A stretch of DNA of 64,000 nucleotides from Psychrobacillus sp. FSL K6-2836 (GCF_038003085.1 NZ_JBBOOM010000001.1:1302001-1366000); one strand, 5' to 3'; counted from the stretch's first letter, positions 37,363 through 46,851 are shown. Notes: generated from the sequence alone by a model not told the origin. Program-made: numbers and translations.

Positions 37363-40300
37363 TTAAAATATCGTATCACCAGAAACTGTGACGCCGTCGA
37401 AAGATATATTTTTCGAATTTATTTCTGAAAGGTCTAGATTGCCTTCCACTGTTATATTAACGAATGACAGACTTTCAGTTGATGTTCCTTTTATTGTTAA
37501 ATTTCCTTTTATCACTGCATTACCTAGACTTGCAATATCTGCAACCGTTATAGTCACGTCGCCATTGTAGACTTTTGGTGCTTCAATAGTGCCTGAGAAA
37601 TCATCCTCATCAATATCTCCACCAGGGTATTCATTGTTTGGGTCTTCATCTTTCACGTCGACAATGCGTCCTTCAACTATTGGATCAACGTTGACTAGAC
37701 TTACAAGGTGGTCACGGAAATTTTCCCAATCGGATAGACCTAGATCCGTTACTCTACCTTCTGCGTAGGCTTTTGCTAATACCGTATATCCATCTCCGCC
37801 TTTAGCAGTGAAAGCGTTTGTAGCAATGGTATACTTCTCAGCATCTTGGATTTCAGTGTAGTCACCTTCTGCATTTTTATAAGCAATGGATACAACACGT
37901 TGTCCAACCGGCTTAGACGAATCATACTTTACTTTTGCACCTGATACATGAAGGAATCCTCCATTTTCACGTGGAAGTTCTTTGAAGCTAATTTCAAATG
38001 TTGCTTTTATTTCTGCTCCTGTTAATTCCATCGTTGCTAATGTATTTCCGAATGGAAGCACCGTAATTACTTCACCTACTGTAATAGGTCCCTGATCAAT
38101 CGCTGATCTAATCCCTCCACCATTTTGGAATGCCATAACTACATTTTTGTTGTACACTTTTGCTTTACTAAGCATGCCATCTGTAATTACATTTCCTAGT
38201 GGTGTTTCGTTGCTACGAACGCTCACATTACTATTTGCGTTAGAACGTGGATTTTCTAAAGCATTTACAGCAATTGCACCAGTTTCTTCGTCAGATATTT
38301 CGGCAATTCTATCGGAGTATTTCTTTAATATTTCCGCTGCTGCAGGGTCTGCTGCTTTATCCGCAACTTTTATTAACTTTCCTGCATGTCCAACAATAAC
38401 TCCGTTTTTGTCGAAAGTGACATCCAATGTTCCAAGGAAATCAGCGTATTGGTAAGCTTGCACAATAATTGTAGGCTGAGCATTTTTGCTTACTAAAACT
38501 GGTTTGTCTAGTTGTGTATGACTATGTCCACCGACAATAACATCGATGCCTTCGACTGCTTTAGCAAGTTCCATATCATTGTCCACTGCTGGATTGTCAT
38601 CATAGCCTATATGTGTGATGGCAACGATTTTGTTAACGCCCATTTTTTCAAACTCAGCGACCATCTTTTTCGCATCGTCAATATAGTTAGAGAAGGTAAT
38701 ATTTCCTGGGCTTGAAATGTCTTTCGTTTCGGCAGTTGTTAAACCGAAGATCCCGACTTTCTCTCCATTTACTTCCTTAACTATTCCTGAATAAATATTG
38801 GCTTTCTCAGGTTTTTCTGCAATTTTCGTATTGAACAAACCTGTAAACAGCTCGTCTTTAGAGAAGTCAACGTTTGCAGATACAAATGGGAAGTTTGCTG
38901 CTTTGATGAAATCTGCTAATGCCTTGTGACCTTCAGGAGATGAACCAAGATCGAACTCGTGATTACCAAACGTCATTGCATCGACTTTCATTAAATTCAT
39001 AAATTCTAAGTCGGCCTGTCCTTTAAATTCATTAAAATAGAGTGTTCCTGAGAAAACATCCCCTGCATCCAATAGCAGTGAGTTCGGTTTAGTGGCACGT
39101 ACTTCATTTACCGCTGTCACACGTTTTGCAGCATTATCCAAGTGAGCATGTGTGTCATTGAAATGCATGATGGATAATTCGAAGTTTTTATCGTCTGGTT
39201 TTGTTGGTGGAGTGGTGTTACCGCCTCCACTTCCACCTCCGCCAGTGGATGGTGGTGTTACTGGTTTAGCATCCGGGTTCGCAACCCCATTAATCTTTGC
39301 GATATTTGCCTTTACTTTGTCATAGTTTGAAATGATATCTTTTGCTTTTGTTCCAGTAGGTAGAAGAAGATCGCCGATTTTAGCATTTGTGCCGAGTGTG
39401 ACTTTTGTATTTTTTGAATGGACTTTAAGTTTTTCAACTATAGCGTCTACTGTGACTGAGGTAGTTCCCTGTTTTATCTGGAGTGATGTTAATGTTATGT
39501 TTTTAATCGTGATGAAATTGCCATTAGTTGAAAGTTCACCGTTAAACTTATCGCCTTTTCCATCCAGAACGAGGTAATTGTTAGTCGTACCGCTCGCTTG
39601 CATTTCAATGTCGCTAATATTTTCGATTCCCTTGTCTTTCACTGTGTATTTTATATGTGACCCTTTCAATATTGCTAAATTGGATTCACTTAAGATGTTA
39701 GCGAAGCTTTTAGGTATTGCGTATGTTCCATCTGAGACTGTTAGTGCATTATTAGATATGTTTTGTATTATAATTGCTTCTTGTTTTTTGGTAAGTTCCG
39801 TTCGGTAAATAAAGGAAGCTGCTTGTCCACGTGTAATATTTGCATTTGGATCATACTTGCTTGCCGTCTTACCGGTTGTGATTTTATTGGCAAATAAAGT
39901 TTGAATATAATTCGCATGCCATTCATTGTTTTTCACATCATCAAATGGTAAATTACTATATTTCTCTTCTTCAAACTTAAAACCTTTTACTAGTATCTTA
40001 GCCATTTGAGCTCGAGTTAAATTTCCATCAGGATTGAATGTATTATTTTCATAGCCTTTTAAAACGCCAGCCTCGACAAGCGCAGCAATCGCCTCATAGT
40101 TTGGATGGCTCTTGCTTACATCTTTGAATCCAGGATTTTTTACGTTTTTTGTATCTAATCCTAAAGCAAGCGCCATTATTTTGGCTGCATGTGCTCTGCT
40201 AATGTTTTCAGACGGTCTAAACGTGCCATCTTCATAACCGGAAATTATTCCTCTGGCTGTTAAATTCTTCACAGCTTCATAGAAATGCTGAGATGCTTGT

Positions 40301-40437
40301 ACATCGGAGAAGGATTTTTCATTCACATCCGCTGCTAATGCATTAGGTGGTGACAATGTTACTAGTGATCCAGTTGCTAAAGCCATTGCCAGCGCTGCTT
40401 TATACGTCCGTTTTCTTAGCTTTCTTCTTTCTTTCAT
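37363..40437 (-). CDS. SLH-anchored 5'-nucleotidase (UshA/YfkN-type)
   Basis: 1024 residues. Signal peptide, three N-terminal SLH domains (about 40-215; ISRAHAAKIM, LTRAQMAKIL, ITRGQAASFI), a beta-rich region, a Gly-rich linker (about 392-407), then a calcineurin-like metallophosphoesterase (about 417-700) with metal motifs HFNDTHAH, LLDAGDVFSG, FGNHEFDLG, ITHIGYD and VGGHSHTQ. The 5'-nucleotidase C-terminal domain (about 725-930) has SNETPLGNVITDGM, FQNGGGIRS and FTAKGGDGYTVL. A short C-terminal strand-rich tail (VIKGNLTIKGTSTESLSF) may form a beta-helix cap. The enzyme should release phosphate and nucleosides at the cell surface, working after the nuclease encoded next. The ATG has AGGAGG upstream. 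Residues 215-400 are paralogous to the SLH protein at 2872. Confidence 0.95.
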   Translation of the reverse strand: MKERRKLRKRTYKAALAMALATGSLVTLSPPNALAADVNEKSFSDVQASQHFYEAVKNLTARGIISGYEDGTFRPSENISRAHAAKIMALALGLDTKNVKNPGFKDVSKSHPNYEAIAALVEAGVLKGYENNTFNPDGNLTRAQMAKILVKGFKFEEEKYSNLPFDDVKNNEWHANYIQTLFANKITTGKTASKYDPNANITRGQAASFIYRTELTKKQEAIIIQNISNNALTVSDGTYAIPKSFANILSESNLAILKGSHIKYTVKDKGIENISDIEMQASGTTNNYLVLDGKGDKFNGELSTNGNFITIKNITLTSLQIKQGTTSVTVDAIVEKLKVHSKNTKVTLGTNAKIGDLLLPTGTKAKDIISNYDKVKANIAKINGVANPDAKPVTPPSTGGGGSGGGNTTPPTKPDDKNFELSIMHFNDTHAHLDNAAKRVTAVNEVRATKPNSLLLDAGDVFSGTLYFNEFKGQADLEFMNLMKVDAMTFGNHEFDLGSSPEGHKALADFIKAANFPFVSANVDFSKDELFTGLFNTKIAEKPEKANIYSGIVKEVNGEKVGIFGLTTAETKDISSPGNITFSNYIDDAKKMVAEFEKMGVNKIVAITHIGYDDNPAVDNDMELAKAVEGIDVIVGGHSHTQLDKPVLVSKNAQPTIIVQAYQYADFLGTLDVTFDKNGVIVGHAGKLIKVADKAADPAAAEILKKYSDRIAEISDEETGAIAVNALENPRSNANSNVSVRSNETPLGNVITDGMLSKAKVYNKNVVMAFQNGGGIRSAIDQGPITVGEVITVLPFGNTLATMELTGAEIKATFEISFKELPRENGGFLHVSGAKVKYDSSKPVGQRVVSIAYKNAEGDYTEIQDAEKYTIATNAFTAKGGDGYTVLAKAYAEGRVTDLGLSDWENFRDHLVSLVNVDPIVEGRIVDVKDEDPNNEYPGGDIDEDDFSGTIEAPKVYNGDVTITVADIASLGNAVIKGNLTIKGTSTESLSFVNITVEGNLDLSEINSKNISFDGVTVSGDTIF

Positions 40438-40644
40438 AAACTAGCCTCCTATTAATCTATAGTCGCATTGAGGGACTGCCAAATTTCCTATACCGTCCAC
40501 TATATGTTAGGTATTAGAGAAAGATTCCAAAATACTTGTGAGATAGATTCTTCGTTTCTACTTCTAGGAGTTGTTGAGATTTTGCAGGTATTCTATTTAA
40601 TTTTCATTTCTTGAATTGGTTGAGTTCTGGGGATGGGGAATTTT
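40438..40644. other. Upstream region of the 5'-nucleotidase operon
   Basis: Promoter-bearing AT-rich DNA followed by GAGTTCTGGGGATGGGG near 40622, a flank also seen beside the array at 27109. No gene seen. Confidence 0.4.
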
Positions 40645-40915
40645 GTGGGGTGGTCTCTCGTATGGGGGGCATGCTCTCTCGTATAGAGGTGGATTGCTCT
40701 CGTATCAAGGGCTATCTCTCTCGTTCAAGAGATGCTCTCTCGCATAGAGGTGGATCGCTCTCGTATAGGTGGTGATCTCTCTCGTATGGGGGGCAAGCTC
40801 TCTCGTTCAGGAAATGTTCTCTCGGATAGAGGCGGATCACTCTCGTATGCTGGGGTATCTCTCTCGTTCAGGAGATGCTCTCGTATAGAGGAGGATCGCT
40901 CTCGTATAGAGCTGC
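40645..40915. repeat. 21-bp CTCTCGT array, copy 2
   Basis: About thirteen units. Most CTCTCGT starts are 21 bp apart; the TTCAGGA/TTCAAGA-type units are 17-19 bp. Unit types recur in the order TATAGAGG, TATGGGGG or TATGCTGG, TTCAGGA, so there is a higher-order period of three to four units. Many units contain CTCTCGTATAGAG, a small inverted repeat (CTCT/AGAG). The 70-codon plus-strand frame across it is a shadow of the 21-bp period. Confidence 0.88.
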
Positions 40916-40925
40916 GGATCCATAT

Positions 40926-40958
40926 AAAAAAAAGAATCGATTAGATCGATTCTTTTCC
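40926..40958 (-). terminator. Terminator of the amidotransferase-like SLH gene
   Basis: Stem AAAGAATCGAT / ATCGATTCTTT with a 3-nt loop and T/A runs on both sides, just after the stop at 40965. Confidence 0.88.
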
Positions 40959-40964
40959 TATTTG

Positions 40965-42791
40965 TTAGTGTAGTGCTCGGTTGATAAAGGATGCGAATTG
41001 TTGTCTGGTTACGGTGTTATTTGGACGATACGTATTATCTATCGTGAAACCAGTCGTGATTCCTCGGGTATATAGTGTATTAATTTCTTTATAGTATGGA
41101 TGGGTTGGGCTGATATCTTTAAATTTATGTTCGGTAATGCCTTGCAGCTTAAATCCATTTACGATTGCTTTTGCCATGACGTCGCGTTTCATCGGTTGGA
41201 AGGCATTGATTTTTCCATTTTGTGGTTCAATTATGCCATATCGGATTCCGGTTGCAAGTACTGCGTAGCCATAGTCTCCTTTTTTCATATCGGAGACGTT
41301 CATTGTAGCTGACGCTGATGCATTAATTCCTAGTGATCGTAAAATCATCTCCGTTGCTTGTACACGCGAGAGTGTTCCAGTTGGATAGAATTTACCTTTG
41401 GATCCTTTAATAACTCCTAGTTTATAAAGAGATAACATATCTTGATAGGCTGCATTTGACTTACTGACATCTGGAAAGAATGGCACCTCTCCGATGATGG
41501 CATAGTTGGAAGCAGACGTCTTCTTAAATGTCTTAGTTGAGGCTACGACGGGAATCTGCTCGGCAATACCAGTTTGATCCTTTCTACCTTCTGTGAATAT
41601 TGCTCTAATTGTATACGTTCCATTCGCTAGCTTTTTAGGCAATGAAAGCTGGAACTTTTCATTGCGTATTCTATAACTAGATTTGTCAGGAGATAGTCCA
41701 GGTATATATATTTTTTGGCTAGTAGCGATTGTTTTTTCATTCGAATCTAGAACTTCGATATGGACTGTACCCCGTGCTGGAACATTGCCTTTATTTTCGG
41801 CAGTAACTGTACTGTACACAACAAAATCATTTGCTCTTTGATACGCTGAGACATTACTTTGCGTAAGGGAGACATTATACGTTCGTTTTACTTCGGTTGT
41901 ATGTGGCTCTGTAACCCAGTTTAGGGAATGTTTTAAGAATACTTGTCCATCCTGGTCCCCGGTTGTCTTATCCCAGCTCTTTAAATTTCCACCTGTTATG
42001 TGGTCATACATTTTAAATCCGCTATATACCATTCTACCTTTGCCATATTCTACTGCATATGCAGCTCCTGTTGATCCTTTTTTAACAGTATTAGGTTTGT
42101 CAGTTGCTGAGTAATTTGTATATGTTAGTAGTGGTGAAATGGCTTTGTTCCATGGTTCAATTACTTCAACCCAATCCCCAGCTGGTCTTGTATTAGTAAA
42201 GGATAGACTGATTTTACCAAGTTCTTTATATGTGTTTGTTAAAATAGGATGTTTGTTTGAAGTATTTTTAACTGTAAAATTCGTTAACTGGACATCATCT
42301 ATAAAACGGGAAGCAAAAACTTCAGTTAGATTATCCCATTCCCATATCCAGGTCAATGTGTCGTAGATAAGAGGTGTTCGATCATTTTTTAGGACGGTGT
42401 CCATATGAGCGGACTCGTTACGGGCAGTTCCAAATGCGAAGATAGCTCCTCCACCATCTTGTATATATAATTTCACGTTTTCACGCTCTTTTACATTCAT
42501 CATGACCGTATATGGGAATACTATCGCATCATATTTACGTAACTCACTTAAACTCTTTAACTCCGTTTCCGTAATTTTAGAAACTTGGAATCCCTGAGAT
42601 TCGTACAGATGATAGAGTTTATCTGCCTTATCACTTGTGAGACTCCATTTTTTAATTTTTGTATATGTATCGCTTTGTCCGTGATACAGAATTCCTATCT
42701 TCTGTGGATTTGTTTCTGCAGCAGCTTCCTGTGTAGCTGTCATCCATCCGAATGAAAGGACAAGTATGAATGTAATGATATATTTCATCAT
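40965..42791 (-). CDS. SLH protein with ThuA/glutamine-amidotransferase-like domain
   Basis: 608 residues. After the signal peptide (ends near 25, AAAE) there is an alpha/beta domain (about 30-285): QKIGILYHGQS, YDAIVFPYTVMM, VKLYIQDGGGAIFAFGTAR, and YGKGRMVYSGFKMYDHITGG. This layout is that of class I glutamine-amidotransferase-like/ThuA folds found in secreted proteins. The nucleophile elbow Cys of true amidotransferases is replaced by GGGAIFAFG, so transferase activity is unlikely. An Ig-like domain follows (about 300-410; VHIEVLDSNEKTIATSQKIY), then three C-terminal SLH domains (about 430-608; LSRVQATEMI, MKRDVMAKAI, VTRQQFASFI). It should be displayed on the wall; a binding role is possible. 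AAAGAGG precedes tandem ATGs. Confidence 0.85.
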   Translation of the reverse strand: MMKYIITFILVLSFGWMTATQEAAAETNPQKIGILYHGQSDTYTKIKKWSLTSDKADKLYHLYESQGFQVSKITETELKSLSELRKYDAIVFPYTVMMNVKERENVKLYIQDGGGAIFAFGTARNESAHMDTVLKNDRTPLIYDTLTWIWEWDNLTEVFASRFIDDVQLTNFTVKNTSNKHPILTNTYKELGKISLSFTNTRPAGDWVEVIEPWNKAISPLLTYTNYSATDKPNTVKKGSTGAAYAVEYGKGRMVYSGFKMYDHITGGNLKSWDKTTGDQDGQVFLKHSLNWVTEPHTTEVKRTYNVSLTQSNVSAYQRANDFVVYSTVTAENKGNVPARGTVHIEVLDSNEKTIATSQKIYIPGLSPDKSSYRIRNEKFQLSLPKKLANGTYTIRAIFTEGRKDQTGIAEQIPVVASTKTFKKTSASNYAIIGEVPFFPDVSKSNAAYQDMLSLYKLGVIKGSKGKFYPTGTLSRVQATEMILRSLGINASASATMNVSDMKKGDYGYAVLATGIRYGIIEPQNGKINAFQPMKRDVMAKAIVNGFKLQGITEHKFKDISPTHPYYKEINTLYTRGITTGFTIDNTYRPNNTVTRQQFASFINRALH

Positions 42792-42897
42792 AAAACCTCT
42801 TTCTTTTGCAAGTCGTTTGCCTTTCTTCTATTATACATTGTAACTAGTGAAAGTTAGCAGGTTAACATTGAGTTTTGAATTGCGCAGAAATTCCTGG

Positions 42898-43122
42898 CTC
42901 TCGACGTCTCGGCTTTCGTATGCTGGGGTGGCTCTCTCGTATAGAAGTAGATCTCTCTCGTATGAGCGGTGACCTCTCTCGCATAGAGGCGGAGCTCTCT
43001 CGTATGAGTGGCAAACTCTCTCGTTCGGGAGATTCTCTCTCGTATAGAAGTAGATTGCTCTCGTATGAGCGGCGATCTCTCTCATATAGAGGTGGATCGC
43101 TCTCGTATAGAAAGTGTGGCGG
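42898..43122. repeat. 21-bp CTCTCGT array, copy 3
   Basis: About eleven units with the same CTCTCGTATAG(A/G)(A/G)G and CTCTCGTATGAGCGG types as copies 1 and 2, spacing mostly 21 (one TTCGGGAGATT-type unit is 19). It lies in the gap between the divergent SLH gene at 40965 and the GtrII-like gene. Its right end (GTATAGAAAGTGTGGCGGGTAC) matches the right end of copy 1 (CATACAGAAAGGATGACAGG) and runs into a dead SLH gene end. Frames across it (84-89 codons on either strand) are not regarded as genes. Confidence 0.88.
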
Positions 43123-43131
43123 GTACTTTTA

Positions 43132-43231
43132 TTAAGTTTCTAATAGGAAGTAAAGTATTTTGGAAGCTGATGCGCTTGTTGCATTTGCTTGAGGTGCAAA
43201 AACTTGTTGATTTCCATTCAATACGTCCATT
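43132..43231 (-). pseudogene. Dead 3' end of an SLH-domain gene
   Basis: On the minus strand it encodes NGNQQVFAPQANATSASASK followed by ILYFLLET and a stop. This aligns closely with the last residues of the living subtilase at 27328 (NGKQIFAPLENATRAQASKMLYFLLENF in two parts). No start and no upstream coding frame remain; the DNA beyond 43231 is the promoter region of the plus-strand operon. The terminator found after the living gene is missing here. Confidence 0.8.
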
Positions 43232-43264
43232 TCCCTACTCGACTACTTTTCAACTGTGTAGCTA

Positions 43265-43273
43265 TGCTATAAT
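43265..43273 (+). promoter_or_regulatory. Extended -10 promoter of the GtrII-gtaB-acyltransferase operon
   Basis: TATGCTATAAT at 43263-43273: perfect -10 with the upstream TG. It predicts a start near 43280, about 28 nt before the ATG at 43309. No strong -35 box is seen. Confidence 0.5.
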
Positions 43274-43308
43274 TTGAAGGGATTAATATGATTAAAAGGA
43301 GTACATAT

Positions 43309-44832
43309 ATGCCAGAACAAATTTTTGAGAAATTCAAGCAGTGGCTTCGCCCAGAGTGGAAGTCTGCATTTATGGCCAGTATTGTTATTGGCTTTTTGAT
43401 TCATCTATACGCATTTGTCAATTATTTACCTAATCATGATGGACTTATTAATATTCATAATACGCAATTGAAATTTCAATTAGGGCGTTTTTTCCTCGGT
43501 CCCTTTAGTGGAATTAGCTCCTATTTTGATCTGCCGTTTGTTATCGGTGTATTGTCTATCCTATATTTAGCGGTAACAGTCGTGCTGATTGTAGAGATTT
43601 TAAAGCTTCGGAAAACCTTGTCCATTTGGTTAACAGCTGGTTTGGTTGTAAGCTTTCCAACGATTGCTTCGACGTTTTCTTATATGTTCACTGCTGATGG
43701 GTATATGATGGGCTTTTTACTTGCTGCCCTAGCTATTCTAGTGACACAGAAGTTTAGATATGGCTTTATAGCAGGAGCTTTCATCTTCTATTTGTCGGTC
43801 GGAATTTATCAGGCCAATCTTCCACTTGCACTAACTTTAATCGCGTTAGTATGGTTACAGGATCTTTTATATGGGAATAAAAAGATGAAAGTAATTCTTA
43901 GTAAGTGGATTAGCTATGTATTAACGATTGGTGTCGGTATGATTCTTTATGCAATTACATTTAAAATCTATCAAACCTACTTTGCAGGAGAGATTTCCGA
44001 TTATCAGGGTTTAAGTGAAATTGGGGCCGGATCCTTGAGCCTGTCATCGGCTTTTGTAGCTATAAAGAATTCCATGGTGGCCTTTTTCTTTGGAGGTTTC
44101 CAGGCAGATACAGCAATGACTTTCTTGGATGTATTGAATGTCTTCTTAGTAGTTGTAACTATTGCCGGTTTTATATGGGCATTACGTAAACGACCAATTG
44201 TGCATATTATACTTGCTGTTGGCATTTTCGTTATGATGCCAGTGCTTTCTTATTGTATGTATTTCGTCTCGCCTGGTGTGGAATATCACATGCTGATGGT
44301 GATGGGACTTGTTAGTTTTTATGTGCTCCCGATTTTATTTTACGATCGAATGGTTCGTGAAAAAGGATTTGGACAAGGGGTAGCTTGGGCTACTGTTATC
44401 GTACTTGGGTTGACCGTGTTTAACTTTGGACTAATCGCGAATATTTCTTATTTTAATACGACACTGAAGTATGAGAAATCCATTTCCTACGCTAATCGAG
44501 TGTTGGACCGTATAGAACAAACTGCTGGTTATGAAAACGTAACGAAGCTTGCGATATTTGGAACATATTATTTGAAATCTGAGTTGGGCTCTTCGACAAT
44601 ACCCGATAGACTTCCATCAATGACGGGTGTTATTGGCGAAACTATGCTTGCTCAGCCTTATCATTATCAGTATTTATTTGCCAATGAGTTTGGTGAATCG
44701 TTCCACTTAGCGAGTCCAGAGGAGAAACAGACTATTCAAGAGACCGAATGGTTTGCTGGCATGCCTACTTGGCCGCATCCCGCTTCGGTTCGAGTCGAAG
44801 GTGATATTATAGTGATAAAGTTAAATAAATAA
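43309..44832 (+). CDS. GtrII-type membrane glucosyltransferase-domain protein
   Basis: About 507 residues with some ten to twelve membrane helices (for example [52 protein letters not shown]). An early loop has [22 protein letters not shown], the conserved acidic region of GtrII-like proteins, which transfer glucosyl groups from a lipid carrier to a surface glycan outside the membrane. I chose the ATG at 43309 because AAAGGAG lies 7 nt upstream; the ATG at 43288 would place this site inside the gene. It is followed after 14 nt by gtaB, whose UDP-glucose product would feed such glucosylation. The acceptor may be teichoic acid or the secondary cell-wall polymer; this is inference. Confidence 0.75.
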   Translation: MPEQIFEKFKQWLRPEWKSAFMASIVIGFLIHLYAFVNYLPNHDGLINIHNTQLKFQLGRFFLGPFSGISSYFDLPFVIGVLSILYLAVTVVLIVEILKLRKTLSIWLTAGLVVSFPTIASTFSYMFTADGYMMGFLLAALAILVTQKFRYGFIAGAFIFYLSVGIYQANLPLALTLIALVWLQDLLYGNKKMKVILSKWISYVLTIGVGMILYAITFKIYQTYFAGEISDYQGLSEIGAGSLSLSSAFVAIKNSMVAFFFGGFQADTAMTFLDVLNVFLVVVTIAGFIWALRKRPIVHIILAVGIFVMMPVLSYCMYFVSPGVEYHMLMVMGLVSFYVLPILFYDRMVREKGFGQGVAWATVIVLGLTVFNFGLIANISYFNTTLKYEKSISYANRVLDRIEQTAGYENVTKLAIFGTYYLKSELGSSTIPDRLPSMTGVIGETMLAQPYHYQYLFANEFGESFHLASPEEKQTIQETEWFAGMPTWPHPASVRVEGDIIVIKLNK

Positions 44833-44846
44833 AGGACGTGGATTCA

Positions 44847-45725
44847 ATGGGTACTATAAAAAAAGCAATTATTCCAGCGGCAGGTCTAGGCACACGGTTC
44901 CTTCCTGCCACAAAGGCGATGCCGAAAGAAATGCTTCCAATAGTAGATAAGCCAACCATTCAATATATAGTAGAAGAAGCAATTGCATCAGGTATTGAAG
45001 ATATTATTATCGTAACGGGAAAGCATAAACGCGCCATCGAGGATCACTTTGACAACGCATATGAGCTAGAAGCAAACTTGTTGGAGCATGAAAAATTCGA
45101 CCTGTTAAATAAAGTACAAGCTCCATCCACTGTGGATATCCATTATATTCGTCAAAAAGAACCGCTGGGGCTAGGACATGCCATATGGTGTGCACGTAAA
45201 TTTATAGGCGATGAACCATTTGCAGTGTTACTGGGAGATGATATCGTGTCCAGTGAAGTGCCTTGTCTTGCCCAGCTGATCAACCATTTTGATGAAGTAC
45301 AAAGTAGTGTTATCGGTGTGCAAAAAGTGCCTTTAGAGGATGTTCATCGATACGGTATTATAGACCCGATCAATGCAGACGACCGTTTGATGAGGGTTCG
45401 TCAATTTGTGGAGAAGCCTAAACAAGCGGACGCACCTTCCCAATTTGGAATTGTCGGCAGATATATTTTAACACCAGCTATTTTCTCTCTATTAGAAGAC
45501 CAGAAAATAGGAGCTGGTGGAGAAATTCAATTGACCGATGCTATTGAGCGATTGAATAGAAGTGAACCAGTGTATGCCTATAACTTTGAAGGTAAACGCT
45601 ATGATATTGGTGAACAACTTGGTTTCATCGATACGACTATTGCTTTTGCTTTAGAAAGACCAGATTTGCGTCAAGGTGTAGAGGATATTTTGAAGAAATA
45701 TGTGAAATCACTAGTGTCTCATTAA
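44847..45725 (+). CDS. gtaB: UTP-glucose-1-phosphate uridylyltransferase
   Basis: About 292 residues. It makes UDP-glucose from UTP and glucose-1-phosphate in the cytoplasm. The nucleotide-binding start [20 protein letters not shown], the [20 protein letters not shown] motif, [22 protein letters not shown], the [10 protein letters not shown] segment and GEIQLTDAI are all present, and the length matches the bacterial GalU/GtaB family. The ATG at 44847 has AAAGGA at a good distance; a GTG at 44838 would overlap that site. The gene follows the GtrII-like gene closely and precedes an acyltransferase, so UDP-glucose is probably supplied for a surface polymer. The symbol gtaB follows the Bacillus name; a paralogue (yngB, ytdA type) is equally possible. 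Confidence 0.93.
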   Translation: MGTIKKAIIPAAGLGTRFLPATKAMPKEMLPIVDKPTIQYIVEEAIASGIEDIIIVTGKHKRAIEDHFDNAYELEANLLEHEKFDLLNKVQAPSTVDIHYIRQKEPLGLGHAIWCARKFIGDEPFAVLLGDDIVSSEVPCLAQLINHFDEVQSSVIGVQKVPLEDVHRYGIIDPINADDRLMRVRQFVEKPKQADAPSQFGIVGRYILTPAIFSLLEDQKIGAGGEIQLTDAIERLNRSEPVYAYNFEGKRYDIGEQLGFIDTTIAFALERPDLRQGVEDILKKYVKSLVSH

Positions 45726-45758
45726 TCTCTTTTTGTGAGCAAGATAAGGAGTATTTAA

Positions 45759-46799
45759 ATGGCTAAGAAACGCATTTTTTATATGGATTATGTAAGGGCT
45801 ATCGCAATTATTGGTGTTTTGGTAATCCATACAGCTGCACCATATGCAACAATGTACAACAAAGTCGACTTTTGGGTTTGGGAGTCTAGTATTATTTATA
45901 ACTCGCTAGTTCGATGGTGTGTTCCATTATTCTTAATGGTAAGTGGGGCTTTACTATTAGGTAGAAAAGAAGAATCCTTGACCGATTTCTTTACTAAACG
46001 GGCAAACAGGATTATTGTCCCTTTCCTGTTTTGGTCTGTTTTCTACTTTGCATGGAGGCACTTCCATTACGGCGCTGAACTTTCTATTACAAAGATGATC
46101 TCTCAAATGCTGAACAATGGTACGTATTATCATCTTTGGTATTTTGCCGCTTTGATCGGGATTTATTTATTAGTTCCTATTTTTAATGTATTTGTGAATC
46201 ATGCATCTCGTACTTTAGTAGGATACCTCGTACTTTTGTGGATAGTCGTATATGGAGGATTCCGCTATTATTCGTTTATCGTTATCAATGAAGTCAGTAC
46301 TTATTTCCCATTAACGGAGTTTATCGGCATGTTTTTAATGGGCTATTACTTTTCTAAATTCGAACAACCTTTAAAAGCACGAATCATTATTTATCTACTA
46401 GGTATCATTGGTGGAATTGGCACTATTTTACGAACAAACTCTTTCGCACACGATCAAGGAGGCTTTTCTAGCTACGCCTTTTCGTACTCCAGTCCAGGAG
46501 TCATCGCCATGTCGATTGCATTGTTTGTTTTCATCAAATATGCCATCACACGTTGGAGTGAAAAAAATACTGATTTTCAAACCGGTAAGGTTATTAAACT
46601 CATCTCTGCAACAAGCTTCGGCATTTATTTGGTGCATCCGGTGATATTGGATTTGGTAAGACCTTACTTTCACGAAGGATTGGACATATACATCCACCCA
46701 GTTATAGGGATTCCGTTGCAGACCTTTATATTATTAGTGATTTCTGTAATTATTAGTTGGGTTATTGGTAAGATTCCTGTGTTGAATAGAACTATATGA
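45759..46799 (+). CDS. Acyltransferase 3 family membrane protein (O-acetyltransferase type)
   Basis: 346 residues with about ten membrane helices. The family signature near the start is RIFYMDYVRAIAIIGVLVIH, with the conserved Arg and His of acyltransferase 3 proteins, followed by RWCVPLFLMVSGALLLGRKE and FFTKRANRIIVPFLFWSVFY. The C-terminal LISATSFGIYLVHPVILDLV is also typical. Such proteins transfer acetyl or other acyl groups to extracellular sugars (OafA, PatA/WecH-like). It has AAGGAG before the ATG and lies 33 nt after gtaB, the last gene of the operon. A likely role is O-acylation of the glycan made by this operon; the true acceptor is unknown. Confidence 0.88.
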   Translation: MAKKRIFYMDYVRAIAIIGVLVIHTAAPYATMYNKVDFWVWESSIIYNSLVRWCVPLFLMVSGALLLGRKEESLTDFFTKRANRIIVPFLFWSVFYFAWRHFHYGAELSITKMISQMLNNGTYYHLWYFAALIGIYLLVPIFNVFVNHASRTLVGYLVLLWIVVYGGFRYYSFIVINEVSTYFPLTEFIGMFLMGYYFSKFEQPLKARIIIYLLGIIGGIGTILRTNSFAHDQGGFSSYAFSYSSPGVIAMSIALFVFIKYAITRWSEKNTDFQTGKVIKLISATSFGIYLVHPVILDLVRPYFHEGLDIYIHPVIGIPLQTFILLVISVIISWVIGKIPVLNRTI

Positions 46800-46809
46800 G
46801 ATTTTGGGG

Positions 46810-46845
46810 AAAGTGAGCGGTTTGTGCTCGCTTTTCTTTTTTTTG
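46810..46845 (+). terminator. Terminator of the gtaB operon
   Basis: Stem GAGCG / CGCTC-type (AAAGTGAGCG ... CTCGCTTTT) followed by CTTTTTTTTG, just after the acyltransferase stop. Confidence 0.8.
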
Positions 46846-46851
46846 TTTGAG

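Noticed and set aside
40645-43135. Small proteins with YERD/SRIE-type repeats encoded by the CTCTCGT arrays
   Set aside because: Frames are open on both strands because the period of 21 is a multiple of three; some units of 17 or 19 bp break the frame, and there are no ribosome sites.
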